The translations under genes were made by a program, and so were the position numbers. From Limnanthes douglasii subsp. nivea (taxonomy: Eukaryota; Streptophyta; Magnoliopsida; Brassicales; Limnanthaceae): a stretch of DNA of 64,000 nt. The DNA is taken from positions 8,704,589-8,768,588 of the forward strand of contig JAUPFV010000005.1 in assembly GCA_036936605.1 (NCBI GenBank), in the 5' to 3' direction. The stretch's first letter is position 1, and each line of letters begins with the position of its first letter. This document shows positions 35,041-47,279 of this stretch, piece after piece. Under the pieces are notes generated by a model. The model had not been told where the DNA came from. It made no database searches and saw nothing but the letters and a program-made list of their open reading frames with translations.

Positions 35041-35921
35041 TTATCTTTTTACAACTTTATTTTCCTTAACATCCTCTATGTTTACTCTTTTCGTTTTCCT
35101 TAAAAAATCAATCAAATCCCCATTGTCGATCAATCTTTGAATCTCATCTCTTAATTGGACAAAAATTCTCGTAATATGACCATGATCACACTGGTAAGCA
35201 CAATAAAATCTTTGAGGTTTTTTATTTTTTGGAGCTATCATAGATCGTGGAGGTCGATAATTGAAGTTATCTTATGTCCTTCCAAAGATAGTCGTTATTG
35301 ATGTATTCAAATGAGTAAGCCTTCTGTTTGGATTTTCATATTATAAATACCTGAGCCTTTTTATCACTTTGACAACGTCTTTGATCCTCAACACGTTTTC
35401 AACCAGACATACTGCTCTTTTATTGGGCCTTACCCGACACGACCTGATTTTTTTATAGATTATACATCAATAAACATCTAAAAATTTCTTAGCAAATTTC
35501 CCATATTATCAACTAGATAATTAATTAAATCAATAAGTAACTTGCTATCTACTGGTAGATCTATTTCGAAAGCTGTCAAGGTCACTACTTCAACACAACC
35601 ATTTAAGTTATTTATCTTTTGGAAGAATCTTTTTACATAATTTCTCAAATATTCACCTTGATTCCAATACAAAGTCATGATATAATCTTTATCATTCTTT
35701 TCAACAAATTCTCTTCTAAAATAAGTCCATAACTCCTCAAATATTTTAGTTAGCCGAGAAACTATATTTTTAAACCATGCCAATGTATTTCCCCTAAGTG
35801 TCATGAAAAATGATATGCATAAGAGGGTGTCATTACGACTAAAGCCAAGCGTAGCATATTTGAATTGTTCTATATGATTCTCCAGATCCTTAAATCCACT
35901 TATATATCCTGTAAGGACCAA
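35041..35921 (-). pseudogene. gypsy-3 gag
   Basis: 35921-35478 is a 147-codon open frame with the gag capsid fold signature: HIEQFKYATLGFSRNDTLLC, then FMTLRGNTLAWFKNIV and LWTYFRREFVEKNDKDY. 35241-35041 holds the C-terminal YCAYQCDHGHITRIFVQLRD and EIQRLIDNGDLIDFLR. The two parts are separated by stops. Confidence 0.78.
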
Positions 35922-36583
35922 ACTTCCTCAGTAGAACACTTTCAAGAAGTTGTTTAGAAAATGAAAATTGTGCAAGAGTATAAGAAACTAACCTTGGTGT
36001 TTTTCCAAATTATTTAAACTATAGTTACTTTTCTTTTTATTTTTAGAAATTATTTCATTACTAAAATGTTCGTCATTTTCTTTGTACTTTTTTTGTTTAA
36101 AATTACATGAGCAATTATATTTTTTTCTTTTTATGTTTTATCTTTATGTCATAATTTTAGTTAGCAATTGCAAAGTCCTAAAAAAATTATCGAATCTAGT
36201 TCGTAATCTTTTATCTCTTAAATTTTGTAAAATATTCAAGTTAAATTATATTTGTTTTAGTTAGTTCATTTACAATTATAGAATATTGAAAACTAATAAA
36301 TTATCACCTTTATAAGTAGCTCTTTTTTTATTTGATGAACTTGATCCAAACACATCTTGGTGGATATGTGAGTTATTCATTACATCAGTTGGTGAACTCA
36401 CGGTTTCACCTCCAAGATTTACCAGAGTTGCATCAGACGGACGGAACTCATCCACTACAACTTCGTTTTCAATAAAATAGAGAAACGAATCTTGAAATAC
36501 CTCATATTCCTTAATTTTCACACAACGTTAAGGAAAAAAATTTCTTCATTCTAACACCTCATTCTCAGCAACTAGAGCCACAA

Positions 36584-37480
36584 TGTTGGAAACTTCTTGA
36601 TTGATCGTTAGAGACACCCGAACCAAGAAATTCTAATACAAATTGCTCTTAATTCTCAAGAGATTTAACACCATCGGTGTTATTATTATTATGCAAATAA
36701 TTTACCATAAAAGACAACAAATGATAAGGATGAATCCTTAACAAACACTTCCAATGGCTAAAAGACTAAATAACTCTAAAAAATAATAACTATGTACTCT
36801 CTATTAGATTTTTCTCAAGTATTAAAATTTGCAAAACTCTATTACAATGAAGCCTAAAACTCTTATTTGTAGTACTATTCTAGAATTAGTCTTAAATATA
36901 TGGATGAATGATAAATGTCTTTATGCCCAAGTGGCATGCATCTACAAACATTATAAATTTACCATCTAATTACTCAAGGTATTTTAGTAATATTAAATAA
37001 TATCTTAAATTGTCCTAAAAGGTTATTGAGTATTCTTTTAACACATCAACTTCTATTTACTTTGAAGAGATTAATCTTGTATCGAGGTCTTATATATCAT
37101 ATATTTGCTTCAGTTAACTTATTATTCATATTGGAGTCGTCACAATACTTAGAAGAAGTACCGTTCTTGAGCTTTCATGTTATTTACTTGATCAACTTAG
37201 GACTATATCCAGGTCTTAAAAAAATTCATCTTAACGTCTACATGCCACTTAATTATGATTATCTTATTCTTTATATGAGAATCGTCAAAATACTTGGACT
37301 ATACTTAGACTGAGTTCATTACTTTAGGTCGTCAACTTATTGTAATTGTTTTCCTGGATCGTCATATTTTGATACAAGCTTTGTGTTTGATGTAACCTAG
37401 TCTTGGTGAATGACATTTACGTCTTGAATAATGACATATAACCCCTAAAATATATAACCCCTAATAGAATACGACCTTAT
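36584..37480 (-). repeat. Possible gypsy-3 5' LTR
   Basis: TGTTGGAAAC at 36584 has the form of an LTR end. Next to it on the element side the complement reads TGTGGCTCTAGTTGC, in the place of a primer site. There is no second copy in the window to confirm it, and the right edge is a guess. Confidence 0.35.
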
Positions 37481-37996
37481 CATATCCGTTTCTCGTGGCC
37501 GTAACATTATTTCCATAATTCAAACCACGTAAAATACTATTTTATGTAAAATACTATATTATTATCCAAAATATATACTGTTAGATTCATACATTTTATT
37601 TATAATTTCTTTAATATTTTATAAAAACCAACTTTTTTAAAATATAACTCATCTATTTAAGTTATGTTACGGAAAAGAAAAACAAGATACCTTCCGAGTT
37701 TTCAAACTCCTCGTCGATATAATTACATGTCACTTTATAACTCAATTCGACAAGGTTTTTCCTTTCATTTCAATAAATAAAAAGCAGCAAGTCACAGGTG
37801 GTCACAATATCCTTATCTGACACTCACTTTTCATCTAAATTAAATAAAAATAAAAACTTCAAAAAGAGGAAAAAATAATAATACATCATGCATGCATGCC
37901 CATTTAGCCACTCATCATCCTCCACGTAGCTTAGACTAGGGCCCATTCTTTTCCACACACCGTCTCTCACTAAAGCTGACTCGCTCGGGGTTTGAC
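37481..37996. other. Intergenic, IDD 3' flank
   Basis: AT-rich. It should contain the 3' UTR and poly(A) region of the IDD gene directly left of 37997. AATAAA-type hexamers on the minus strand are many, so no site is chosen. Confidence 0.45.
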
Positions 37997-40747
37997 TCAA
38001 TGCTGCCAACTATCAAACTGCGTCAAGTCAATGGCCGCCGCACCACCAATTGGCCCAAACCTCTCTTCTAGCTCATGGTTACTACTCGTCTCAACACCAA
38101 GAAAATCTCTTGTTAAATTCCCTTGACCATTAAACCCACCTTGTGGATTACGCATCTTCGACTTATCTCCAACTTCAAAACTTATAACATTATCATTATC
38201 ATTCTTCTTCATCATCATCGTTCTTGAATTATAAAAATCAGGTTGTTGTGTGCTCATCATCAACCCGAACGGACCACCATTGTTGTTATTACTATTACTA
38301 GTACTCCTTGTTGATCCAATCTGTGCAGCCTTTTGCAATAGCGCTGTGGCAGACATGTATCCATAAACTTGCCCTTGCTGCTCATAATCATTATTAGTAT
38401 TGGACACCAAAGAGCTTAGAGAACCCGAAATGTTCGAAACCGATGACCCTTTCTTTTCTTGATCATGATCTTCTTGATGATCCATAAAGAAATTCGACGA
38501 TGACCCGTCTGAATAGTTTTTTACCCAACTAGCAGCTGATGGTGATCTTGGAGAGTTTATTATACCAGCCATGGTGTTGTTGTGATCGTCGTTCAAGATG
38601 TTGTTGATATTAGGGTTTGGTGCCGAAAACGGGATAGGGTTGTTGATGGTTTGTTGGTGATGATGGTATTGATGGTCTAGCCATAATGGAAGTTGTTTTT
38701 GTTTTTGGGTCATGTTAACGTTGAGATTGGTGGTGATGAGGTTGTTGTGGTTCGAGTTTGCGGTCATTTCCGGTGTGAATGAGAATTGAGGTTGATGGTT
38801 GATGATGAGGTTAGCTTTGATTAGGTTCGGGTTCATGGATTGGGATATTGAAGTGATTCTTGAAGTTTCTTCAACTAAAGCATCACAAAAAGCTCTGTGT
38901 GTGATAAAGCTGTCTTTCCTGTTTTGAGAATCCACCACACAAAACTCCAAGTTTAGCTCACATGCACAATAATATACACTATACATAGCTATATTTATAT
39001 ATATTCTAATTCCATATACATGTATCTCTTCTACTCTTTTCGAAATTTTTGAATTTGCTGACCAGCTATAAAATTTATAAAAGTATTATTAAAGATGATG
39101 CATAGTACGATTATAATATATATAGATTGAATGTATATAGATCGGTATACTACCAAAAACAAAGCTATGAGTTTTTTTTTCTTTTCAAATGGACAATATC
39201 ATATTCTAATGTATTTTAAAAAATGTGTTTAATTTTTAGCGATGAAATAATGTCTTCCGCTGTATTTATACAGAATGATATTTCTGTTATGTCTCAATAG
39301 GATCGTGGCTATTATATGCCGGACCAAGTTTAAAAAGGCGCGTTAGCGATGAAATAATGTTTTTCGTCGTCAGCATTACTTCTCCTATGTCTCAATAGGA
39401 TCCGGTCATTATATGCCGGATCAAGTGTAAAAAAGCGCGTTAACCGTAACTTAATCATCTACCCCACATCGCGTAAATATAAAATAATACATAGTATATA
39501 AGTGAATGAAATATCTGAACTTAATTTGAAGTTTTTTTCCATAGGAACACAATTCTCTGAAGAGTGAATGTTTGAAAATGTACATACTGGGATACTCTAA
39601 GTAAAGAATTTGAACTGAATGTTTCAAAATGTACAGGAGAATATCGAACTTCACTCAGATTTTGGCTCATTCAAGAATAGGCCAAGACCAAGAATATCAT
39701 GTGAACCAAATAACTAGTACTTTATAAGAGAAAGGATAATGCATCTGTAGTTCAAAACACAGCAGAGTTATATACTATCTAACGGAGAATATTTACTAGA
39801 TTCGATCGGTCGCAATTGATTTTGACGTAAATATAAAGATTTCATATTTATAATTACTTCTCGAATTAAATCATAGTACTATATCGAATTTCATACCTTG
39901 AGAAAATTGTACCGCAATCACATCTATACTCTCTTGTACCACAAATCTTGCTATGAGCTTTCCAATCAGACTGAACAGCATACTTTTTCGAACATTTCTC
40001 GCATTTCCATTTCTTCTCACCGTGTTTCCTACTGAAGTGTTTCTTGATTCCGGTCAGGTCACTTAGCGCTCTCGACGCGTCGTGGTGGATACAGCTTTTC
40101 TCGGGGCATATGTAAACCTTCTTCTTTATTATGTCTTTGTTCGATCTTTGCTTTAGCTTCCATGGAAGGTTATGGCCTCTTCTATGGAGCTGCAAGTTCT
40201 GGTCTCTTTGGAAACCCTTAAGACAGATCTCGCACACGAATCTGTTTGTCGCCATAAGAGATTTCGGAGACAAAGCGATGACTTCTGCATCTGGATCTGC
40301 TCATTATATATAAAAAAAGAGTCATCCTCAAGAAGATTTAGTTTCGAAAATGTTATATATAAAAGATATAAACAATCCTCTTGATCTAAATCGTATTATG
40401 CGAGAAGTGTTAGGTTTATGTCCTATAACGTTTTTAAACTCTAGTCACTAGATTTTTCCAATAATCGAATCAAGAATGTCTCAAGTTTGGGTTAGATAAT
40501 AAAAATTCAAAAAAGTACAATTCAATATGAAAGAAAGGATGCATGAACTAGTTAGATGAAGTTTAGTAATCAAGAACCTATGTATATATAACTTGCCTGG
40601 TGTTCCTGGTAAGCTTCTTTTTTTCTTAGTAACTGGATTTGAAGAACTAGGGTTAGGGTTTGAGTTGAGAAGGTGTTGTTCTTGATGATGATGAACAAAA
40701 GAAGTTAGAGTGGAAGGAACTGAAAGTCCATTTTCAGGCATCATCAT
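37997..40747 (-). CDS. IDD: INDETERMINATE DOMAIN (IDD) C2H2 zinc-finger transcription factor
   Basis: Three coding exons: 40747-40597, 40296-39897 and 38918-37997. They join in frame to 490 residues. Plant-specific nuclear DNA-binding protein. Nuclear-localisation-like KKKR is at residues 41-44, then the ID domain: finger 1 C72, C75, H88, H92; finger 2 C114, C119, H137, H142; finger 3 C149, C152, H165, C169; finger 4 C176, C178, H191, C195 (two C2H2, two C2HC, as in the family). The C-terminus is rich in Asn, Ser and Gln and carries the two conserved family motifs MSATALLQKAAQIG (372-385) and LTRDFLGV (452-459). The start is the first of three ATGs in a row (40747); an in-frame TTG run upstream has no ATG. 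Intron 1 begins with GC. IDD proteins bind AT-rich TTTGTCGT-type sites and act in development and hormone signalling, often with DELLA or SHR/SCR partners. Which subfamily member this is cannot be said by eye. All family residues are intact and there are no stops, so it is probably functional. Confidence 0.93.
38919..39896 (-). other. IDD intron 2 (GT-AG, 978 bp)
   Basis: Donor CAAG|GTATGA (exon ends at 39897), acceptor AACAG|GAAAGA (next exon starts at 38918). Joining restores the family sequence FSRKDSFITH across the split Arg184 codon. It contains a two-copy tandem repeat at 39239-39442. Confidence 0.88.
39239..39442. repeat. Tandem duplication inside IDD intron 2
   Basis: Two units starting GCGATGAAATAATGT at 39239 and 39346, each containing ATGTCTCAATAGGATC and a TTATATGCCGGA-CAAGT segment and ending GCGCGTTA. 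Period about 107 bp, with the second copy about 10 bp shorter. Confidence 0.85.
40297..40596 (-). other. IDD intron 1, GC-AG type (300 bp)
   Basis: Exon 1 ends ACACCAG and the intron starts GCAAGTTA. The acceptor is GAGCAG|ATCCAGAT. Only this junction restores the conserved LPGTPDPDAEVIALSP of the family. No GT donor gives the right frame. AG|GCAAGT is the strong consensus of the rare GC-AG introns. Confidence 0.85.
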
Positions 40748-40798
40748 TGATAACAAAAACAATTAAGGGTTTGTGGCTGTCCTCTTCTTGTCTTAAAC

Positions 40799-40883
40799 CT
40801 AACAACAAACAAAAAACACACAAAAACAAGATTAAAAGCAAGAAAGAAACAAAAGAAGTGAAGTTGGATTTTTATTAACAAAC
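40799..40883 (-). other. Possible 5' UTR intron of the IDD gene
   Basis: On the minus strand a donor-like TTTTAG|GTTTGT is followed by a long pyrimidine-rich run and TTGTTAG|GTTTAAG, about 50 bp before the start codon. The signals are reasonable but there is no homology to check them. Confidence 0.35.
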
Positions 40884-41330
40884 CTAAAAATTTATATCTT
40901 CTTCTTACAAACCAAAAAGAAAGAGTTGAAGGTTATGGTTTTGGTTTCAGGTCAAGAAATGTTTTCTTGTATATAAATATATTTATTTGGTGATATTAGG
41001 AAAATGCCAAAAGGAAAAGCTGGCTAAATAGAACAATTCTCTTTCTCTCTCTCTACTCTTATTTTACAAGGCTTCTCTCTCTTGAAGTCGGTCAGCTATA
41101 GTCAGACTCAGATGGACCCGTCTAAATAAGTGTATGTTCATCTATAATATAGTTACAATACCAAGTATGTGTATGTGTATATATATTCTCAGAAAATAAA
41201 ATCTATACATCTCAATTTATTATGAACAATTATGTTTACTTATACACTTTATAAAACAAAGTACATATGTATATTTTTTTTTAAAAAAACTAATTTCAAT
41301 ACATCCCACAAAAAAAACTATTTGGAGGTG
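40884..41330 (-). promoter_or_regulatory. IDD upstream region
   Basis: Includes a CT-rich run (TCTCTTTCTCTCTCTCTACT near 41038-41057; read on the IDD strand it is GA-rich) and AT-rich stretches near 40970-40985. The transcription start cannot be placed. Confidence 0.35.
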
Positions 41331-42211
41331 GTAGGGTTGGTAATGGTTATTGAGAATTCGGACGAATCGATAAAAGACGAACTGCGGATCCGCTTAAATT
41401 TTAATGGATTAGTTTCGGGTTTTAATTTTAAAATTGAGTAGGATAAAAAATCGATTTGAAACAAGCCAATAAAACGGATAAACTAATAGAATTGATTTAA
41501 AATCGAACTTATTAACGGGTAAATTTCATAAATTCGATAATGAGTAGAGACGCTACGGAACCACTCGATAAAATCGTTAGTCTATTATTATTTTTAAAAT
41601 TTTATTTTTATATTACATTGCCAATAGGTAAGGATTAAATAAAAAAATCAAAAATTATTTTTATAACGTATGTTTAAATAAAAAAATTAAAAATCAAATT
41701 ATAATTAGATTTAAAAAAAAAAGAACCGGATCAAATCAAATCGAACCATCGAAAATGAACCAAACGAAAACCGACCCGAACCGAAATAAAATCGAATCAG
41801 AACTAAAATTGAACCGGACCGGATCTAAAGCTTAACTAATATGCTTAAGAGTCTGATGTGGTTACACGGAAACTCAAATCAAACCCAATCGATAACAACT
41901 TAAACGATGGACAATCTTTTTCTATATCAAATAATATGTTTTTATAAAATTTTATTTTTAAACCGAACAGAACCAAACCAAATAAGATGAGTAACTTTAA
42001 ATCTTTTTTATCAAACAATATTTTTTTATTAAATATTTTTTATGTTAATTTTTAATAAAAAATTAGTTCTCATTCCACCGAATTCCATCAACTTAACTTG
42101 CAAACCAACTAAAAAAATAAACTACACGAAATGCACGGTTAAATCAAAATATATATTTATAAATGAAATCGAACTCATAACTTTTGATAGGGAGCCTGCT
42201 TTACTCCACCA
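41331..42211. other. AT-rich region with CGAACC/CCGAAC motifs, possible hAT relic
   Basis: Starts TAGGGTTGGTAATGG near 41331, which looks like a hAT-type end. At 41720-41830 it holds many AACCGA/GAACCGG motifs, the complement of those in the next element. No matching right end or target duplication was found. No gene seen. Confidence 0.35.
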
Positions 42212-42219
42212 GTCTGGAT

Positions 42220-42963
42220 TAGGGCGGTTATCGGTTCGGTTTGGTCTGGGTTTTGAAGGAACCGGACCGGACTGCTAAGCTTATCGGTTCGGACCAGACC
42301 GGATCGCTAAACTTTCGGTTCTAATTTTTGGAATCGGACCGAACCGCTAAGCTTTTGGTTTGGTTCGGTCCGGTCCGGTCCGGTCCGGTTCGGTTCGGTT
42401 CCGGTTTCGGTTCGGTCCGAGTTCGGTTTGGTCCGAGTTCGGTCCGGTCTCGTTTCAGTCCGGTTTCGGTCCACTTAAAAAAATAAAATCAATTAAAAAT
42501 TGATTTTTAATTATTTTTTATTAAAATAAATAATATAAAAACTAAAACTTATAAGTTCATCTTTCATTTTCTTAAAAAAATGGTAATTAACTATTAATTT
42601 TGCTACTATAATTTATAAAAAAAATATATAATAATAATAAATAATCGATTTTAACGGTTTTATTGGTCCGATTTCTTATCGGTTCTACCGGTTTATCGGT
42701 TCCATCGGTTCGATTCCGTATCGGTTCCTTCGATCCTATCAGTTTTATCGGTTCGGTTCATTATCGGTTCTATCAGTTTATCGGTTCTATCGGTTCTATC
42801 GGTTCGGTTCCTAACCGGTTTTTTGTTTCGGTTCCTTATCGGTTTTCGGTTTTTAAAATGGAACCGCAAACCGAACCGTTAAGGTTCGGTCCGGTTCTCG
42901 GTCCGGTCCTTATCGGTTCGGTCCCGATCCGGTTCTCGGTTCGGAGAACCGTTGACAGTCCTA
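42220..42963. mobile_element. Non-autonomous hAT-type element with subterminal CGGTTCGG repeats
   Basis: 744 bp flanked by the 8-bp duplication GTCTGGAT (42212-42219 and 42964-42971). Ends are TAGGGCGGTTATCGG on the left and, on the complement of the right, TAGGACTGTCAACGG. Both flanks of an AT-rich centre (about 42475-42650) are packed with CGGTTCGG, TCGGTCCGG and ATCGGTTCTATCGG-like repeats. An 8-bp target duplication and dense subterminal repeats that bind transposase are hallmarks of hAT elements. The open frame 42663-42989 is translated repeat, not a gene. Confidence 0.85.
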
Positions 42964-42971
42964 GTCTGGAT

Positions 42972-43954
42972 ACATATAAAAATACTTAGATTTTGTTGAA
43001 GTTTTTTTAATCGGATTTCGACTCAATGAATATAGATATATTAACGCGTCTAACCCTAACATAAATCGGACAGCCTAACACTGTCTGATATATAATTTTA
43101 ATATAGTTTTATTATTTCACTACCTGTAATAGGGTTAAATTTATTATTTATTTCTAATAGTATTAGTGAAAAGAATATTCTGTTTTTGTCAATCATTTAA
43201 ATAAACTATGTATATGAATGTAAGGTCACTGTTGGATTTTTGGATATGTAAAAGAAAAGGACGAATCAATGTTGATATGAAAAGGGGAAAAAGAGTGAAA
43301 GGGAAAAGTGAGTAGCCTTTTACAGTCAGTAATTGATTGATGAGGTATGAATGATTACGATATTATGAAACTCAAGATTTTAAGTAACCATGTCTTTTAA
43401 CGAAAGCATATCATTCTCGAAGATGTTTATAAATAAAATAGGTTTGAGTAGTAAATATTATAGGTTGGATTTTTAAAACTGAATTTGAATAATACTATAA
43501 ATCATATAAGAAAAAAATAAAAAGTTGAGTAATGTAGCAGAAATATTTTATTTGCCACCAGATTTGTTATGGTTATCTATATAAAGAAGTAAATTATATA
43601 TATTTTTTTTATAATGGATACATAGATTTGGAATTTGTTTCTTTTATATAAAAAAAATTAAATAAAAAAATAATACGACAGATATTTTACGGACTATTTT
43701 TTATATTTACAAAACGATAAAAAAATATAATTAATTTTTGTTTCACAACTATCTATATCTAAATTCACAAACAACTAGAAACGGTTTATTTGTCGCTAAA
43801 AGGTTCTAATAATTAATCTTAAGCCTAACACAAACAATCTATTTAATTCATCTGAAATGAATACTAGAGTAAGCAATTTGTTATATCATGAGATATTTTG
43901 TGATTAGAAATTCTAATTGATCATTGGTTTTTTATATTTGTTACGAATAGGTCT
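42972..43954. other. AT-rich intergenic
   Basis: No ORF, RNA or repeat structure recognised apart from simple A/T runs. Confidence 0.5.
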
Positions 43955-44400
43955 TTGCGTGTTTAAAACTGGTCATTTATGTTTAAAAATGTTGTATATA
44001 TGGTCACTGATGCGTGCCAATTAATCATACGGTGATACGCGACAATCAAAATTATATTTTTTTTATACAAATACGGTTATTGGATATTTCACTCGAAATA
44101 CTTTGATAAATTAATCGTAGATCAACACTAGCGCGACTAAAAATACGGTCACTAGACATTTCACACTAAAAAAACAAATCAGATTTATGGGTATTTTAGG
44201 TGTGAAATATTTAGCGACCATATTTATAACAAAAAATGATAACTTTCGGGTTCCAAATGTCACTATATGATTCGTTGCCATGCGCCATCGACCATATATA
44301 TAACATTTTCGAAAATAGATGATCAATGTTTGGCATGAAAGAACTTTAGTGAAAGATTCATAATGTGTCAAACACTTGTGACCAGTTAGGATTTTAGCAA
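43955..44400. mobile_element. Fold-back MITE with long inverted arms
   Basis: AACTGGTCA at 43967-43975 pairs with TGACCAGTT at 44379-44387. The arms continue inward, for example ATGTTGTATATATGGTC (left) against GACCATATATATAACAT (right) and GGATATTTCAC against GTGAAATAT-T. The arms are about 170 bp each with a central loop near 44100-44200. No ORF. The superfamily is undetermined because no clear target duplication is visible. Confidence 0.7.
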
Positions 44401-44428
44401 ATACTTTGTTATATCCTTCGGTTTGATC

Positions 44429-44564
44429 GTTACAATGACATGCATTAAACAAACAATTATGACAATTTAATTTTTTTGTTTGCGAATATTTTTATTGTTA
44501 CAATGACATGCGTTGAACAAACAATTATGACAATTTATTTTTTTTGTTCGGGAATATTTTTAAT
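44429..44564. repeat. 68-bp tandem repeat, two copies
   Basis: GTTACAATGACATGC starts at 44429 and 44497. Both units contain AAACAAACAATTATGACAAT and a T-run followed by GTT-G-GAATATTTTTA. Confidence 0.9.
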
Positions 44565-45011
44565 AAATGTGTGTGTTCATATTTATTTATTTTATAAATT
44601 CTCAATAATAGTTGTATTGGTTTTTTATGATCCTTCTAAATACATAAATAAAATAGATGGCTTAGAGAACAAATTATTTATGTTTTTTGCTTTTGATTTT
44701 TTATTTACTAGACAGTAATTATTTGTTAGTATTAAAAATCGAAGATTTCTTATATTTTAAATATATATTTTTATTAAACAAAATAAATACAATATGAATA
44801 AATTTTTAAATATATTATTTATCTATTTAAGGTTAGTAAAAAATTTAGAATCAAAATATTGTAATCCTCACTCGATAAGTTTTATTTATGACATTTGTTT
44901 TTTTTCACCATCTTAGCATAAGTTATGTGTTTTATTGATTAAAAAACAAACTGGAAATTTGAAATGCAAAATATTTAGGATATATATTGTCTCATGTTAT
45001 ATAATTAAAAA

Positions 45012-46055
45012 TGTTAGATGTTGGCCAAAAATGATTGGTGCAGAGTATTGCCGAACTTCAGGGTCAAAGATAGATTGCTGAGACTAAAGTGTATGAGCTC
45101 TCAAAGATCTACATTGTTCAGCCGAAACTCAAACAAACGACTTAGGTGCAAAGATGTTTGTTAGAAGTTATGCATGAGCTTGGCTGAAGACAAGTGTATA
45201 GTTATTGTTGGAACCAAAGGTGCATGTTTATCTCTTGTTAGACCAAATGTGCAAGACTTATTGTCGAAGAATTCTAGATATGCTTCTCTGTTCCCGAAAG
45301 AAACTTGATAACTTGTATGGAAGATTTTAAATACGATGAAAGATCTTTGATTTTGATTTAAAAAATTAATATATAGCGTGCATTGAAATGATACAAATTG
45401 TACAATGGCGAATGCTTCAAAAAATAGTACCACGACCGCGACAAACGTTATCTTATGTCAGTGTGGTAGCAAACATTTTCTTATTTGGTTGGATAAAGAA
45501 ATATCTTTATGCTACTAATTTTAGTCTTGTGTGTTTTGCATCTCATCTTTGAGTCTATAAATAGTGAAAGAGAAGATCTAAACTTTGCTGCTTATCGTGT
45601 GACGTAGAGAGAATATTTTTAGTAAGAGAAAGCTTTTTCCTTGTTTGGCTTTAGAGAGATAAGTGACGGAGAAAATAAAAACTGATATAAACTTTGAGAT
45701 CCATAGTTTATTTTCTAAGTAAGGATGTTTTACAATAAAATAAGAATGATTGTATTAATTATGTTGGAGAGAGTCATTTTGTAATCTCCTTATATAAATA
45801 AGTGTTTTTTGCACATGGATGTAGGATTTCTTCACAATCCAACCGATGTTATATATATCTTGCGTAAAATTGTAAAAATGATAAACTTTCCTACTCCATG
45901 TTTCTTGTTGTAGGAGTCATATTCAAAAAGAGGTTCATCATATTTTATCAAAAATTCAGCTAACAATTCCTTACTTACGGTATTTATTAGATCTAAGATA
46001 TTGTGATTTTCCAGTGGTGGTGATTTAACTTCAACTGTTAGATTTACCCACAACA
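45012..46055 (+). repeat. Probable copia-3 5' LTR
   Basis: Opens TGTTAGATGTTGG and closes ACCCACAACA, followed by AAGTGGTGCAAACAGAG (46056-46072), a diverged form of the copia primer site TGGTATCAGAGC. A TATA-like TATAAATA at 45557 and again at about 45793 would fit the promoter. There is no second LTR for confirmation. Confidence 0.5.
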
Positions 46056-46683
46056 AGTGGTGCAAACAGAGTGAAAGATTTATATTAATATTACTTCTAT
46101 AGCTGAAATATATAAATAAAAAGGATGAAGATTATTTCAGATTTTGAGGTTATAGGTTTGGATCTCGGTAGTAAAACAAATAAAGTCACTAATATAAGTT
46201 TCATGAAGTTTGATCTTACAAAATAAACGGAAAGAATAATTTTAACCTTGGGATAATAAATATTTGGGCTTTCCTAGTACATAAATGGTTGTTTGTTGTT
46301 ATTAATTAGAATATCAAATAAAAAGTTAATGCCGAAGTGTTGTCCATGACTCATAATTTTATGACCTTATGTTGGCAGATGAGGTACTTCAAGAGTTATA
46401 TGAAAAATCGACGATATTAAGGATATGTAATCAGCTGGAAGCCATTTACATAAAAAAAATTCCCTAACAAACATACTTTTTGTCGAGAAACAACTTTTTA
46501 CGCTGAAAACGAACACTAGTAAAGAAATTTGAAGATACCTGGTTAATTTCAGTATAATCATTCTTGACTTGAATGAAGTTAGATTCAAGGTAGAAGATGA
46601 TGATCAAACAACAATCTTTTTAATTTCTCTACCAAATATGTATGCGTATTTTGATGATTCCATGTTATATATAAAAAAAAGTC

Positions 46684-46990
46684 TCTTATGATGGATAAAG
46701 TAATGAGTATTTTAAACCCAAATGATATCCAAAGGAAGAAATTTCTAAAACGTGACTCAAAAGGTCTTAGACTAAGTGTAAGGGGCATGCATATAAGGAG
46801 AAATTCGGTCAAGAAGAGAGGAAACTCTTGGTCCAAGTCAATGAGATTTGTGAGTGGTTTTAAAGTGCGATGTTGGTTTTAAAATAAGGAAGGTCATATG
46901 AGTAGTATATACCAGAACATAAGAAAATGTGTTAGTTATCCAAAGTGTGATACCGAAGATTCTGGCATGGTCTCGGATGACTATAAATTA
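46684..46990 (+). pseudogene. copia-3 gag C-terminal part
   Basis: LNPNDIQRKKFLKRDSKGLR, then RVRCWF-type sequence and, beyond a stop, NKEGHMSS. This is the CCHC zinc-knuckle region of copia Gag (C-x2-C-x4-H kept in part, one Cys now a stop). Confidence 0.6.
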
Positions 46991-47279
46991 AAATTACTTT
47001 AATGAATTATACTTGCAAGTAAAATGATAAGTGGATGTTAGATTCATGATCATCATTCCACATGGCTTTCAACACATTAGTTTCAAAAGATATTTTTTTT
47101 TATAGTGACAATGTTATTCTCAAAATTTATGAAACTATGATGCAAAATGGATATAAAATGTTCGGTTTTCTACAGGACCTGAGAGAGTGATAACAAATGT
47201 GAGGTATATGCCAAGATTTAAATATAATATTCTTTCTATTTGCATATTAGATGAGGAATATTTTACGTATAAGGGTCGA

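Larger units (their letters stand above)
31706..36583 (-). mobile_element. Ty3/gypsy element gypsy-3, minus strand, heavily decayed
   Basis: In the element's direction (right to left): N-terminal frame 36521-36276, gag 35921-35478, gag end 35241-35041, protease near 34800, RT about 34050-33400, RNase H 33184-32828, integrase about 32500-31706. The 3' end is lost at the copia-2 junction. RT shows MMDVYSGYNQIKMHPNYMES and SFGLKNVRSTYQRLVNHIF. Every gene has stops. Confidence 0.78.

Noticed and set aside
36276..36521. 81-codon minus-strand ORF as a separate gene
   Set aside because: It lies where the gag N-terminus of gypsy-3 is expected and has no independent support.
42663..42989. 108-codon ORF with repeated RFxxGSxxPxRF-type peptides
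   Set aside because: It is a translation of the CGGTTCGG-type subterminal repeats of the hAT element.
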